Source: an uncultured Bryobacterales bacterium (GTDB lineage: Bacteria > Acidobacteriota > Terriglobia > Bryobacterales > UBA6623). Taken from it: 64,000 nucleotides of DNA. Under the pieces are notes generated by a model. It did no database searches. It saw nothing but the letters and a program-made list of their open reading frames with translations, and had not been told where the DNA came from. Below are positions 52,114-62,296 of the stretch, piece after piece. Numbering within the stretch: the stretch's first letter is position 1; each line of letters opens with the position of its first letter. The stretch spans positions 434,001 through 498,000 of the forward strand of contig CATOTH010000002.1 in NCBI GenBank assembly GCA_951813065.1, in the 5' to 3' direction. A program made the position numbers and the translations under genes.

Positions 52114-53589
52114 CTAGCCGATGGCGAGGGCCAGCTCGACCAGCGTTGGCACGCCCGCCCCGCTGGCGCCGACGGGCGCGTGCGGCTGTTTGGACTCGAA
52201 CCAAGCGGTTCCTGCGATGTCTAGGTGGACCCACGGCGTGTCGCCCGCGAATCGCTCCAGGAAGGCTGCCGCCGTGATCGCGCCGCCCCACCGCGGGCCG
52301 ATGTTGGCGACATCGGCGACTGGGCTGCGAAGCAGTTCGGAATACTCTTCTCCGAGAGGCATCGGCCACATCTTCTCGCCCGCTCGCCTGGAAGCCTGCA
52401 CCACCTGACCCGTCCAGTCCTTGTCATTGCCGAAAAGCCCCGTGTAGACATTTCCCAGAGCCACTACGATCGCGCCCGTAAGGGTTGCCGCGTCCACCAG
52501 GTGGGTGCAGCCCAGTTCCGCGGCATAGGTCAGCGCGTCGGCCAGAATCAGGCGCCCTTCGGCGTCCGTGTTCAACACTTCCACGGTTGTGCCGGAGCGG
52601 GTCGTGACGATATCCCCGGGTCGCTGGGCTTCGCCGCCGGGCATATTCTCGACCGACGGAATCACAGCCGTCACGGCGACGGAAGGCTTCAGCGCGGCAA
52701 TTGCCAGCACCGCCCCGATCATCGCGGCTCCGCCAGCCATGTCATGCTTCATCAGGTGCATGTCGGCTGGCGGTTTCAGCGAGATCCCGCCCGTGTCGAA
52801 GGTTACGGCTTTGCCGACCAGGCCCAGATGGGGACCGTCGGGGGCAGGCGCGTCCGGCCGATAGCGCACGACGATCATGACCGGCGGCTCCTTGCTGCCG
52901 CGAGCCACTCCGAGCAGCGCGCCCATCTTCAGCGACTCGAGACGCGCTTGATCTAGCACTTCGCATTCGAGGCCGGTATCCTGCGCGAGCCCTGTCACGC
53001 GCGACGCCAGAACGCTCGGCGTGAGCAGGTTGCCGGGTTCGTTCGCCAGCTCGCGGGCGCGATTCTGTCCCTCCGCGGTGGCGACCGCGCGGTCCAGCGC
53101 GTCCTGGCTGGCATCCCTCACCGAGATTGCCAGGGATTCCAGGACGGACCGGTCCTTCTCGTCCGTCTTGTGGGTGTCGGATTCATAGTCCGCCAGGAGG
53201 ATGCCCTCGACGACAGCCCTCACCCCTTCGTTGGCATCGAGGCCGTCGGGAACCGTCGCGGCCAGCGACCTGACGCCGGCCGTGCGCAACTGGCGCCACG
53301 CGGTCCCTGCCGCGTCGCGGACGCGGGCAAGGGTCAGCTTCGACCTGTCCCCGCAGCCGGCAAGGAGCAAGCGACCCGCTCGCAGCCCGACCGGGTTGTG
53401 AATCAGCGCCGTGGACCGATGCTTCCCCTTGAATTCGTTTCGGGCGACGATCTCGCCGAATAGCCCGCTCGTGTGGCGGTTCCACTCCCCGCCGACGGGG
53501 GATTCCGATTCGCTCGAGTCCGTGACGAATCCGATGACGGCGTCGGCCTCGATAGCGGCCAGATCTTCTCCAGCGAGTCTGAATTCCAT
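52114..53589 (-). CDS. pepA: Leucyl aminopeptidase (M17)
   Basis: This cytosolic di-zinc exopeptidase removes N-terminal residues. The protein is 491 aa from the ATG at 53589; a GTG at 53613 with GAGG upstream would add eight residues. The active-site stretches are LVGKAVTFDTGGISLKP (Lys, Asp), HDMAGGAA and NTDAEGRLILADAL. It is convergent with the small ATPase gene. Confidence 0.95.
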   Translation of the reverse strand: MEFRLAGEDLAAIEADAVIGFVTDSSESESPVGGEWNRHTSGLFGEIVARNEFKGKHRSTALIHNPVGLRAGRLLLAGCGDRSKLTLARVRDAAGTAWRQLRTAGVRSLAATVPDGLDANEGVRAVVEGILLADYESDTHKTDEKDRSVLESLAISVRDASQDALDRAVATAEGQNRARELANEPGNLLTPSVLASRVTGLAQDTGLECEVLDQARLESLKMGALLGVARGSKEPPVMIVVRYRPDAPAPDGPHLGLVGKAVTFDTGGISLKPPADMHLMKHDMAGGAAMIGAVLAIAALKPSVAVTAVIPSVENMPGGEAQRPGDIVTTRSGTTVEVLNTDAEGRLILADALTYAAELGCTHLVDAATLTGAIVVALGNVYTGLFGNDKDWTGQVVQASRRAGEKMWPMPLGEEYSELLRSPVADVANIGPRWGGAITAAAFLERFAGDTPWVHLDIAGTAWFESKQPHAPVGASGAGVPTLVELALAIG

Positions 53590-53662
53590 AAGCGCTTCAG
53601 TCCATGATGTCACAGCGCCTCACGCGGTCTGGTTCCCGCACGGCTCGACCTTGGTCCGGGTG

Positions 53663-54898
53663 TCAGGACTCCCGCGAAGCGCTTCCGCTACGCTCCGGCG
53701 CCTCCCGGCCCATCGGCAGGCCGCAGTATGCAACGGCCACGATCGCCAGGTAGGCCCCGAGCACCTCGCTGTCGCCCAGCGAGACGTCAAAGCAACTGAG
53801 AATCACGATGGCCAGGGTGGCAGCCGCGCCCGCGTGCAATTGGAAGCGCCGGTCGTTCCGGCCGGGTTCGGTTCGTCGCAGTCCGCGCCTCATGTCGACC
53901 AGCACCTGAAGGAAAAGCCACATGACGATGATGGCTGCCGGTATGCCGCGCTCGGCAGCGAAGTGAATGAACACGTTGTGAAGGTGCCCGTAGAATCCCG
54001 TCGGCAGTTCGACGACGTCCTCGGGCTTGTACTCCGGGAACAACGGGCCAGCACGTTCCGGGCCCACTCCAGTAATCGGGTGCGCCTTGATCATGTTCAC
54101 GCCCGTCCGCCACATCACGATGCGGGACTGGTTGGCACCGGGACGGATTGACTCCATCTGCTGCTGAAGCGCGTTGGGCGCGACCAGGTACGCAATCGCC
54201 AGCACGATCGGACCGACGGCGAGCAGGCGCGGCTTCGCGACCGCCAGCAAGTACAGCCCGGAGGCCAGCAGGGCCAGCCAGGCGCTGCGGGTGAAGCTCA
54301 GCACCAGCGCCGCGCCGATCACGGCCGCGACGATTCCCCATATGCGGAATCCTGGCCGGCGCCGGGCGAACAGCAAATAACAAGCGAGCGTGACCATCAC
54401 CAGGACCGCTGTGTGGCTGAACGTCAACCAGTGGCTGTGAAAGCCCGTGATCCGCTCGCCCACGTAGGATCTGTAGAAGTCGTCCCCGGTTGCCACCGCG
54501 TGCAGCACCGCCCGGGCGAACTGCGCAAGCGCCAGCGCACATGCGCCGAACGCGACGGAGAACCACGCCTGGACCACTCGCTGGCAGGCGCCGGTCGTGC
54601 GGAAGGCGGTGTAGGTCAAAGGCAGAATCGCGAATACCACGAGCTTCTTGACCTGTGGGTACGCCGAGGAAGGCTCGTCCGAGAACGCAACCGCGACGAG
54701 TGTCCACGCGATGAGCGCCAGGACCGGCCACATCACAGCTGGCGAGCGAGCCAAGCGGGGCCTGGCCAGCAGCAGGGCGATTCCAAGCGCGAGGCATGCG
54801 TGCGCAAGGGCGATCGATGCGAAATTGGACGCGGTGGCGCCGAACGCCGCCCAAGCGATCCAATGGCGCCACCCGGATTCCTTCGGAATCAACAACAA
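53663..54898 (-). CDS. O-antigen-ligase-like membrane protein
   Basis: The 411-aa protein has about ten hydrophobic segments and the Wzy_C/WaaL pattern with GVNMIKAHPITGVGPER and FYGHLHNVFIHFAAERG, where the His in HNVF is conserved. Family members ligate or polymerise surface glycans at the periplasmic face. Wzx or other glycan genes are absent, so the specific role is open. Confidence 0.88.
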   Translation of the reverse strand: MLLIPKESGWRHWIAWAAFGATASNFASIALAHACLALGIALLLARPRLARSPAVMWPVLALIAWTLVAVAFSDEPSSAYPQVKKLVVFAILPLTYTAFRTTGACQRVVQAWFSVAFGACALALAQFARAVLHAVATGDDFYRSYVGERITGFHSHWLTFSHTAVLVMVTLACYLLFARRRPGFRIWGIVAAVIGAALVLSFTRSAWLALLASGLYLLAVAKPRLLAVGPIVLAIAYLVAPNALQQQMESIRPGANQSRIVMWRTGVNMIKAHPITGVGPERAGPLFPEYKPEDVVELPTGFYGHLHNVFIHFAAERGIPAAIIVMWLFLQVLVDMRRGLRRTEPGRNDRRFQLHAGAAATLAIVILSCFDVSLGDSEVLGAYLAIVAVAYCGLPMGREAPERSGSASRES

Positions 54899-54938
54899 CG
54901 CGTCCTGCTCGCGGGACCGCTCCGCCCGGGGATCCGAC

Positions 54939-55892
54939 CTACTGGATTTCTGTCCATGCTGATTCGTAGGGTTCGAGGTCGGGCCACGAGCCGTTCAGCG
55001 TCTCCAGGAAGGCCTTGATGTCGGCCCGCTCTTGCCCGGTGAACTCCAACGGGTCGAGTTCGGTCTCTCCGACTGCACCGGTCTTCGGCTCGCTGTAGAA
55101 GTCAAGCACGTCGTCCAGCGTGGCGAAGCGGCCGTCATGCATGAAGGGCTCGCGGTCCTTCCAGTTGCGCAGGGCGGGCGTCTTGAACGCCCCCAGATCG
55201 TAGGCGTCCTTGCTGACGGCGAAGCGACCCGGGTCTTCGGCCGTGCCCGTGCCGATGTTGTGGAACATGCCGTCCGTGAAGTTGGGACCGAAATGGCAAG
55301 TGGCGCACTGGCCGCGCGTGAAAAAGATCATGCGTCCGCGCTCCTGTGATTCGTCGAAGACGGAGCGGTCTCCGGCGAGCCAGCTGTCGTACAGCGCAGG
55401 GCCGGTTCTCAGCGTCCTCTCGAAGGCGGCCAGCGCGCGACCGATTTCTTCGATCGTGATGTCCGTGATGCCGATCCTGGCGAACGCCCGCACGTAGGCC
55501 GGCTCGTCGCGGACTCTTTGCGCGGCCTCGGCGAGCGACAGGTCCATTTCAATCGGATTCTCGATCGGTCCCTTCGCCTGCTCCTCCAGGGATTCCGCCC
55601 GGCCGTCCCAGAAAAAGGACGTAGCGTCGGCGAGATTCACGACCGTCGGGGCGTTTCTAGGCAGCCTGTCTCCGTACGCTCCCTCCCCCAGCGCCACGCC
55701 CGACTCGAAGCCATTCTCCGGGATATGGCAGGTGGCGCACGACGTGTTCCGTGGCGCGGACAGCATTGGGTCGAAGAAGAGCTTCCAGCCGATCGCCTCC
55801 AGGACGGCGACATCGCCGGCCGCGAGAGAGCTGGCGGCAAGAGCGACCATTGCGGCGAATGCGGGTAGCCGCAGCAGCCTGCGGCTAATCAT
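54939..55892 (-). CDS. Di-haem cytochrome c peroxidase (MauG/CcpA-like)
   Basis: The 317-aa exported protein has a signal peptide and two haem-binding CxxCH sites, SCATCH (52-56) and QCATCH (196-200), plus FMHDGRFATLDDVLDFY, as in MauG-type di-haem peroxidases. It works in the periplasm on peroxide or on protein maturation. It overlaps the upstream YVTN-propeller gene by 8 bp, so they are co-translated. Confidence 0.93.
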   Translation of the reverse strand: MISRRLLRLPAFAAMVALAASSLAAGDVAVLEAIGWKLFFDPMLSAPRNTSCATCHIPENGFESGVALGEGAYGDRLPRNAPTVVNLADATSFFWDGRAESLEEQAKGPIENPIEMDLSLAEAAQRVRDEPAYVRAFARIGITDITIEEIGRALAAFERTLRTGPALYDSWLAGDRSVFDESQERGRMIFFTRGQCATCHFGPNFTDGMFHNIGTGTAEDPGRFAVSKDAYDLGAFKTPALRNWKDREPFMHDGRFATLDDVLDFYSEPKTGAVGETELDPLEFTGQERADIKAFLETLNGSWPDLEPYESAWTEIQ

Positions 55893-56844
55893 CGAGTACC
55901 ACGCCCCAGGGCATTTCTCCAGTCGGGATCGTGCCGATCTCCGTTAGGGCCTCCGTGTCAACGACGGAGAGCGTGGAGTCCGGCCCGTTGGCCGCATAAA
56001 GCCGCTTGCCGTCCCGTGACAGGGCGATGCCCCATGAGCGCACCCCCACTTCGACGCTGCCCTGCAATTGCAATGTATCCGGATCCAGCACCGCGATGGC
56101 GTTGCCTCGTCCCAGGGAAACGTAAAGACGGTTCGCTTCGGGATCGAGCAGGATGCCCTTGGGCTTCACGCGGGGGTTGACCTCCCGGCGCAGCCTGTTG
56201 TTGACGGTGACCACGCGGTTCGTCGACCTCTCGACCTTGGAGACGTGGCCGGCAACTTCGGAGGTCACCCAGAAATACCGGCCGTCGGGGCTGAACGCGA
56301 CCTCGCGCGGTCTGGCTCCCACCAGGATGTTCGCCACGATCTTCTTTTCGGCGACAGAGATGACATGCACCATGTTGGAGGATTCGCTCGTGACGAGCAC
56401 TTGCTCGCCGTCCGGACTGACACCGACACCCTCGGGTTCGAGGCCCACCTTGATTTCGGCGAGGATCTCGCCCGATTCCGGGTTGAGCGCTGTCGCGAGC
56501 CCCTCGTCCTCGTTCGATAGGTAGATGGTGCCGTCGGGATGCACGGCGAACGCTTCGGGATCGGAACCCGCGGAAATCTTGCGCTCCAGTTCGAGCGTCT
56601 CCGTGTTCAGCACGCCGATCGCGTTCTCGTCACCCAGCGCGACATAGACGCGCTTGCGGTCGGGACTGAATCCGATGCCACGCGGGCGGCCGCCTACCGC
56701 GACCGTCTTTTCGACCTCGCCGGTACGGCTGTCGATCACCGTGACCGAATCGCTCGCCTCGTTGGTCACGAAGAGCCTGTGGGTTGGCTGGCAGACAAGC
56801 GGAGCAGCTGTCAGCAGAAGGGCAGCGATGTGGTATCGGAACAT
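55885..56844 (-). CDS. YVTN-family beta-propeller (PQQ-catabolism-associated type)
   Basis: From the ATG at 56844 the protein is 319 aa, with a signal peptide and seven repeats of the style VTVIDSRTGEVEKTVAVG and GIGFSPDRKRVYVALG. Together with the next gene upstream (a substrate-binding protein of the PQQ-catabolism ABC type) it matches the pair known as PQQ-dependent-catabolism-associated propeller and binding protein. Ligand unknown. Confidence 0.88.
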   Translation of the reverse strand: MFRYHIAALLLTAAPLVCQPTHRLFVTNEASDSVTVIDSRTGEVEKTVAVGGRPRGIGFSPDRKRVYVALGDENAIGVLNTETLELERKISAGSDPEAFAVHPDGTIYLSNEDEGLATALNPESGEILAEIKVGLEPEGVGVSPDGEQVLVTSESSNMVHVISVAEKKIVANILVGARPREVAFSPDGRYFWVTSEVAGHVSKVERSTNRVVTVNNRLRREVNPRVKPKGILLDPEANRLYVSLGRGNAIAVLDPDTLQLQGSVEVGVRSWGIALSRDGKRLYAANGPDSTLSVVDTEALTEIGTIPTGEMPWGVVLDD

Positions 56845-56848
56845 GGCG

Positions 56849-57622
56849 TCACTTGCAGGGAAAGGCCCCCAGGCTGTCGAGTCCGGTCGAAACGCCTCGC
56901 ACCGGCGCTTCACCGAGCAATTCGCCGTCTGGGCCCACGAGGACGAGCGGCTGGCTCAGCTGGCCGCTGTCGCGAAAGCTGTGCGCGTCGCCCTTCTGGC
57001 CGTCGAAACCGTCCGCCTGTTTGAGCAACTCCAGCAATCTCCTGGCATCCGCCGAGGGTTCGCGCATCAACGTATCTCCCACGGCGCGAGCCGCGAACCA
57101 GCCGGCCCAAGCGAGGTCATCCATTCTCGTGCCGAACTGTGCCGCGAAGCGCTTGTTGAGGTCGCGCGCGGCGAACTTGACCGCATTGCCGTGCCAGGCG
57201 GCTGCGGACGGCTTCCCTGCCGGGTTGCGCTGGACCCACTGAGCGACGGCGTCGGCTCTCATCTTCGCGCTTGGAATGACGTGCAGGGCGTTCGGCAAGC
57301 ACGCGGCGCGCAGTGCGTCCGCTCCGTCGCTGAGGTTGAACACGGCGCGCTCGCCGGCCCTGCCGGCAATCGAGCGGATAGAACCCGGGCTGTCGGCGAA
57401 CACCGCGATTGCGGAAGCGGGAAGGGCGCCGCCCGATGCCTGCGACAGATTCAGCTTGACGTCAAGGAACTCTCCTTGGCGGTTGGATTCGTCGATCCCC
57501 AATCGCAGTCCCTGCAGGGCCGGGCTGTCCGCGGGACCCGTGTAGACGAGGTCGACTTCGACCGCGGCAGCCGGGGCTGCCAAGCAGGCGACGAGCAATG
57601 TGACGGCGAGGTGACTCCGCAT
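56849..57622 (-). CDS. PQQ-catabolism-associated ABC substrate-binding-like protein
   Basis: From the ATG at 57622 the protein is about 257 aa with a signal peptide ending near AAAVE. It has LVYTGPADSPALQGLRLG at the start of the mature part and WAGWFAARAVGDTLMR, as in the TIGR03863-type binding protein. The length is short for an ABC binding protein. It ends 4 bp before the propeller gene. No ABC permease is nearby. Confidence 0.75.
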   Translation of the reverse strand: MRSHLAVTLLVACLAAPAAAVEVDLVYTGPADSPALQGLRLGIDESNRQGEFLDVKLNLSQASGGALPASAIAVFADSPGSIRSIAGRAGERAVFNLSDGADALRAACLPNALHVIPSAKMRADAVAQWVQRNPAGKPSAAAWHGNAVKFAARDLNKRFAAQFGTRMDDLAWAGWFAARAVGDTLMREPSADARRLLELLKQADGFDGQKGDAHSFRDSGQLSQPLVLVGPDGELLGEAPVRGVSTGLDSLGAFPCK

Positions 57623-57723
57623 GTCATTCACCGGGCGTCCGGAACGCCGGTCGTACCGTTCTATATCTTAGCCGGGAAGCGGGAGGCGACGCCTTGGTCA
57701 ATGCGAGCCGGGGAGCGAATCCG

Positions 57724-58614
57724 TCAGGACTCGCTCGAGGTGGCCCCGGAAGCGTCCAGCCACTTGGCTAGCTGTGCCCCAGGTAGGCGAATGCCGATAT
57801 AGAACGGACCGAAGAGGGCGTACAACGCGCTCGCTTCGTCGAAACGCATCTCGTAGATCAGCTGCTTGAACACCAGCGGGTCGTCGGCGAACAGGTCCAC
57901 GCCCCATTCCCAATCGTCGAATCCGATCGAGCCTGAAATGATCTGCTTCACCCGGCCAGCGAAGCGGCGGCCGATCATGCCGTGCTCCCGCATCATGCGG
58001 CGCCTTTCCGTGATGGGTAGTGTGTACCAGTTGACGCTCTCGCCGCGCTTCTTGTCCATCGGATAGAAGCACAGGTACTTGTGCGGCGGGACCGTCGGAC
58101 GCAGTCGCGGTTCCATCGCAGTTGCCTGCTCCTCGGTTCGAGCCTTGACGCGTTCCGTCCATCGAGGGTCGTCCGGCCGGATGCCCTCGGCGAACAACTC
58201 TTCGTACAGCTTGACCGTCGAGTCGTACAGCCCCAATTCCACGACCGAGACGTACGAGGTGGTCTGGTCCAGGAAGTCGGACAGCGCCAGCGAGGAAATC
58301 GCTCGTTCGACGCGGTTCAACTCCTCGAAGTCGGCGCGAAAATGTACCATCAGCAAGTCGCCCTTGTGGCCGAGCTGGGAAAACACTGCCGAGCCGCCTC
58401 CGGGATCGCTCTCGAACGCTTCGAACCCCACCGAGGCCTGTCGCGCGATCTCGGCGCGACGATCGCCGGCGAGGGCGTTCCATTGGGGCCAGCGTACACG
58501 GAACACCTGGTGCAGCACTGCCGAACCGTCAAGGGTCAGCGGATGGGGCGGCATGGTCGGGGTGCCGTGACTGGCTGCCGTTGCGCCAGATGGATTTGCT
58601 GTTGGGGGTTCCAT
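57724..58614 (-). CDS. hemQ: Coproheme decarboxylase HemQ (chlorite-dismutase family)
   Basis: HemQ makes haem b from coproheme in the coproporphyrin-dependent pathway, using peroxide. The protein of about 296 aa has NWYTLPITERRRMMREHG, where the His is the proximal ligand, and SGSIGFDDWEWGVDLF, both typical. A Pro-rich N-terminal 25 residues precede the fold. A TTG at 58626 would extend it by four residues; I take the ATG at 58614 with GGGA upstream. Confidence 0.92.
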   Translation of the reverse strand: MEPPTANPSGATAASHGTPTMPPHPLTLDGSAVLHQVFRVRWPQWNALAGDRRAEIARQASVGFEAFESDPGGGSAVFSQLGHKGDLLMVHFRADFEELNRVERAISSLALSDFLDQTTSYVSVVELGLYDSTVKLYEELFAEGIRPDDPRWTERVKARTEEQATAMEPRLRPTVPPHKYLCFYPMDKKRGESVNWYTLPITERRRMMREHGMIGRRFAGRVKQIISGSIGFDDWEWGVDLFADDPLVFKQLIYEMRFDEASALYALFGPFYIGIRLPGAQLAKWLDASGATSSES

Positions 58615-58697
58615 CGGTGTTCCCAATCTATCAGAGGGCCTTGCCGGCCCGGCCCGGAGATCGGGATCCGGCTAGGCCCGCGTGTCGCCGCCCGCTG

Positions 58698-60752
58698 TTA
58701 CACCGCGATCAACGGGGCGATCACGAGCGCCACGATCGACATCAGCTTGATCAGGATGTTCATCGACGGGCCGGAGGTGTCCTTGAACGGATCGCCGACG
58801 GTATCTCCCACGACCGACGCCTTGTGTCCCTCGGAACCCTTGCCTTCGCCCTCGACGGCTCCCTGCTCGATAGACTTCTTGGCGTTGTCCCACGCCCCTC
58901 CGGCGTTGGCCATGAAGAGGGCTAGCAGCACGCCGGTGACCGTGGCGCCGGCGAGCGTCCCGCCAAGCGCCTCCGGGCCAAGCGTGAAACCCACCAGCAC
59001 TGGGGCCGTCACCGCGACCATGCCCGGAAGGACCATCTCCTTGAGCGCTGCGGAGGTTGCGATGTCGACGCAGCGGGCGGCGTCCGGACGGACGCCTTCC
59101 CGGCCCTCGAGCAAGCCGGCGATCTCGCGGAACTGGCGACGGATCTCATCGATGATCTTGCCCGCGGCTCTCCCGACGGCCTTCATCGTCAGGGCGGCTA
59201 TGAGAAACGGCAGGATGCCGCCGAGCAGCAGGCCGATGACGACTTCGGCCGAGTTGAGGAGGATCGAGACGGGATCCAGGCCGAGCGCCGCGCGGGCGCT
59301 GTCCAGTGCCTGGGTGTATGCGGAAAAAAGGGCCAGGGCGGCGAGGGCGGCCGATCCGATGGCGAAACCCTTGCCCATGGCCGCTGTAGTGTTGCCGAGC
59401 GAGTCCAGTTGGTCGGTGATTCTGCGCACCTCTTCAGGCAATCCGCACATCTCGGAGATGCCGCCGGCATTGTCCGCGATTGGTCCGTAGGCGTCGACGC
59501 TCATCGTGATGCCGACAGTCGCGAGCATTCCGACCGCGGCGACTCCGATGCCGTAGAGGCCCGCGAGTTCATGGGCCACGAAGATTGCCGCGCAGATGAC
59601 GAGGACGGGCAGCGCACAGCTTCGGAAACCGGTTGCGAGGCCCTCGATGATATTGGTGGCAGTGCCCATCCGCGACGCCTCCGCGATCTGCCTCACTGGC
59701 TTCATCGATGTGTAGTACTCGGTGATGTATCCGATCGCAACGCCGCCTAGGCATCCCGCGACGACAGCGCCGAACACACCTGTCGCCACGCCCATCGCCT
59801 GCACAACGAAGTAGCCGCCTCCCAGGAAGATCGCGGCGCTGAGCCAGGCAGCGTAACGCAGTGCCGCTGCCGGCCCGAGTGACTTGAGCGCCTGGACGGA
59901 CGCGATACCGAGCAGGGAAGCGGCCATTCCCACCGACGAAAGCACGAGTGGGAGCGCCATCAGCGACGAACGCAGCGCCTCGCCGCTGAGCGAACCCGAG
60001 AGCTGTTCCAAGGCTCCCGCGGGCAAGGTCGCGGCGATCGCCAGAGTCGCGATCATCGAGCCCACGAACGATTCGAAGATGTCCGCTCCCATGCCGGCCA
60101 CGTCGCCGACGTTGTCGCCGACATTGTCCGCGATCACTCCGGGATTGCGGGGGTCGTCTTCGGGGATGCCGGCCTCGACCTTGCCCACGAGGTCGGCGCC
60201 AACGTCCGCCGCCTTGGTGTAGATCCCTCCGCCCACGCGAGCGAACAACGCGATGGAGCTTGCCCCCATTGCGAATCCATTGAGGTATACGGCATTCTCG
60301 GCACCGCTGAAGTAGATTGCGAGCATTCCGACGCCCAGCAGCCCGAGTCCCGCCACGGCGAGTCCCATGACCGAACCGCCGGTAAAGGCAACCGTGAGCG
60401 CAGCGCCGAGGCCCCCGCTGCGGGCGGCCTCGCTCGTCCTGGAGTTCGCCAGGGTGGCGGCCTGCATCCCGAACAGCCCGGCCAGGATCGAACAGACCGC
60501 ACCGGCCGCGAAGCTGATAGCCATCGGCACTCCCAGCTTCCAGGCGATCAGCGAGCCTACCAGCACTACGAACACCGCGAGGATGCGGTATTCCCGGTAC
60601 AGGAACGCCATCGCCCCGACGCGGATCAAGCCCGCTACGCTTTGCATGCGGTCAGTGCCGGGAGACTTCCTTCCGAGGGCGACGAAGGCCAGGAAGGAGC
60701 CCACCAATCCGACGACTCCCAAGATTGGAGCTAGTGCAAGATAGTTGAACAT
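58698..60752 (-). CDS. hppA: Membrane-bound ion-pumping pyrophosphatase
   Basis: The 684-aa protein has about sixteen membrane segments and the pyrophosphate-binding motif [26 protein letters not shown] (rather than GNTTKA) predicts a potassium-dependent enzyme. It uses PPi to pump protons or sodium; I cannot tell the ion by eye. The ATG at 60752 follows GGAAAGAG; the extension to 60794 is not family-like. Confidence 0.96.
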   Translation of the reverse strand: MFNYLALAPILGVVGLVGSFLAFVALGRKSPGTDRMQSVAGLIRVGAMAFLYREYRILAVFVVLVGSLIAWKLGVPMAISFAAGAVCSILAGLFGMQAATLANSRTSEAARSGGLGAALTVAFTGGSVMGLAVAGLGLLGVGMLAIYFSGAENAVYLNGFAMGASSIALFARVGGGIYTKAADVGADLVGKVEAGIPEDDPRNPGVIADNVGDNVGDVAGMGADIFESFVGSMIATLAIAATLPAGALEQLSGSLSGEALRSSLMALPLVLSSVGMAASLLGIASVQALKSLGPAAALRYAAWLSAAIFLGGGYFVVQAMGVATGVFGAVVAGCLGGVAIGYITEYYTSMKPVRQIAEASRMGTATNIIEGLATGFRSCALPVLVICAAIFVAHELAGLYGIGVAAVGMLATVGITMSVDAYGPIADNAGGISEMCGLPEEVRRITDQLDSLGNTTAAMGKGFAIGSAALAALALFSAYTQALDSARAALGLDPVSILLNSAEVVIGLLLGGILPFLIAALTMKAVGRAAGKIIDEIRRQFREIAGLLEGREGVRPDAARCVDIATSAALKEMVLPGMVAVTAPVLVGFTLGPEALGGTLAGATVTGVLLALFMANAGGAWDNAKKSIEQGAVEGEGKGSEGHKASVVGDTVGDPFKDTSGPSMNILIKLMSIVALVIAPLIAV

Positions 60753-61258
60753 TTTTTTCTCTTTCCGCCATCCGGTTGCCGGGCTTGCCGGCATAGCAAC
60801 ATCGAAGGTTGGGACCCTGCAGCGGCCGGTTCGCCGTCATCGAGCCCGGCCTGCGGCAACGCACTGGCCGGACTCAGCCGGTCTTCGGCGGGTCGGGCGG
60901 CGTTCCCGTCCTCGAAACAATCCCAAGGGATTTCGGGCGGCCCTTTGCGCGAGCCCCACTCGATTGGGCGTGGCCTCATCTGCTGAAGAGCTACTGATCC
61001 CTGTCCGGCAGCCTCCGAAACCAACATGCCCGCCGGATGGAAACCGGCGCGAGGGCGGATTCTCCCGATTGATACCTAGCGTATCACGGAGGGCCGCGAG
61101 GCCGCTCCGGACATTCACTCGATTCCCGACCGATTTGGGGTTCACTGCCGGGGTTGGATTCCGCCGCGTTCCGGCGGCCGGCGACCCTCGGAGCGGGGCC
61201 GCGAGCGTGCCAGCGGGGGGGATTTGGAATCTACGCTACGCTCAAGGACTGCCCAGCC
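60753..61258. other. Divergent spacer hppA / dCMP deaminase
   Basis: This 506-bp region has no recognisable gene. A plus-strand frame that crosses it is rich in Arg, Pro and Gly and lacks a start signal. It should hold promoters for both directions; no clear pair was identified. Confidence 0.5.
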
Positions 61259-62260
61259 ATGATCATCGGATTGACGGGAACCAACGGTTCGGGAAAGACG
61301 GTCGCCTCGGCGCATTTGAAACGGAAGGGGTTCAAATGCTATTCGCTGTCTGACGTGATCCGCGAGGAGCTCGCGGCCCGCGAGCTTCCGCCCAACCGAG
61401 AAAACCTCATCGCCGAGGGCAACCGGTTGCGTACAGAGCTGGGCCCGGCGGTGCTTGCGCAGCGCATCGCCCGCAAGTTCCAGCTCGACAACAACTACGT
61501 CATCGATTCGATCCGTAACCCGTACGAAGTCCGGGCATTGCGGGAGGAGGGCGAGTTCCATTTGCTGCACCTCGATGCGCCGTCCCAGATCCGTTACGAG
61601 CGGGTCCGGAACCGTGGCGGGGCTCGCATGCCGGCTTCATTCGAGCAATTCGTCGAACAGGAGGAGCGCGAACTCGGCAGCGACGACATCTCGCACCAGC
61701 AATTGCGCGCAACCTGGTCCGAAGCCGACGAGACGATCGTAAACGATGGCACGCTTGAGGCGTTCGAAGCAGCCGTGACCGCCGTGGCGAAGCACTGGAT
61801 GATGGGCGCGGAGCGCCCGGGCTGGGACGAGTACTTCATGCGGATCGCCCAGATCGTGGCACTACGGTCGAACTGCATGAAGCGGAAGGTCGCAGCGGTC
61901 GTCGTCAAGGACCGCCGCATCATCTCGACGGGCTACAACGGGACGCCGCGCGGCGTCCCCAACTGCAACGAGGGGGGCTGCCCGCGGTGCAACGCGCTCG
62001 CCGACTCCGGAACCAGCCTGGAAGAGTGCCTCTGCAGCCACGCCGAAGAGAACTCGATCGTGCAGGCCGCCTATCACGGGATCAGCGTGAAGGGGGCCAC
62101 CCTCTACACGACCTGCTCGCCGTGCCTGATTTGCACGAAGATCATCATCAACGCGGGAATCGCGCGAGTGGTATTCAACGTGGACTACGCCTTGAACCAG
62201 ACGGCCAACGATCTACTGGCGACGGCGGGCGTGGAGTTGCGTCGCCAATCCCTCCAGTAG
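61259..62260 (+). CDS. P-loop kinase-dCMP deaminase fusion
   Basis: From the ATG at 61259 the protein is 333 aa. The N-terminal ~180 residues are a P-loop nucleoside-monophosphate-kinase-like domain (GTNGSGKT at 7-14, IDSIRNPYEVRAL). The C-terminal part is a zinc deaminase with SHAEENSIVQAA (His, Glu) and TTCSPCLICTKI (Cys pair), the dCMP deaminase set. Frames upstream of 61259 are unlikely. The architecture resembles anti-phage deaminases of the AvcD type and fungal dCMP deaminases; the simplest role is dUMP supply. pduO-type gene follows 36 bp later. Confidence 0.9.
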   Translation: MIIGLTGTNGSGKTVASAHLKRKGFKCYSLSDVIREELAARELPPNRENLIAEGNRLRTELGPAVLAQRIARKFQLDNNYVIDSIRNPYEVRALREEGEFHLLHLDAPSQIRYERVRNRGGARMPASFEQFVEQEERELGSDDISHQQLRATWSEADETIVNDGTLEAFEAAVTAVAKHWMMGAERPGWDEYFMRIAQIVALRSNCMKRKVAAVVVKDRRIISTGYNGTPRGVPNCNEGGCPRCNALADSGTSLEECLCSHAEENSIVQAAYHGISVKGATLYTTCSPCLICTKIIINAGIARVVFNVDYALNQTANDLLATAGVELRRQSLQ

Positions 62261-62296
62261 AACCCGCGGGCAGGGTGGCTGACCGTATCATGGTGG

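Noticed and set aside
60745..61353. 202-aa plus-strand frame upstream of the dCMP deaminase
   Set aside because: Arg/Pro-rich, overlaps the deaminase in another frame and has no domain.
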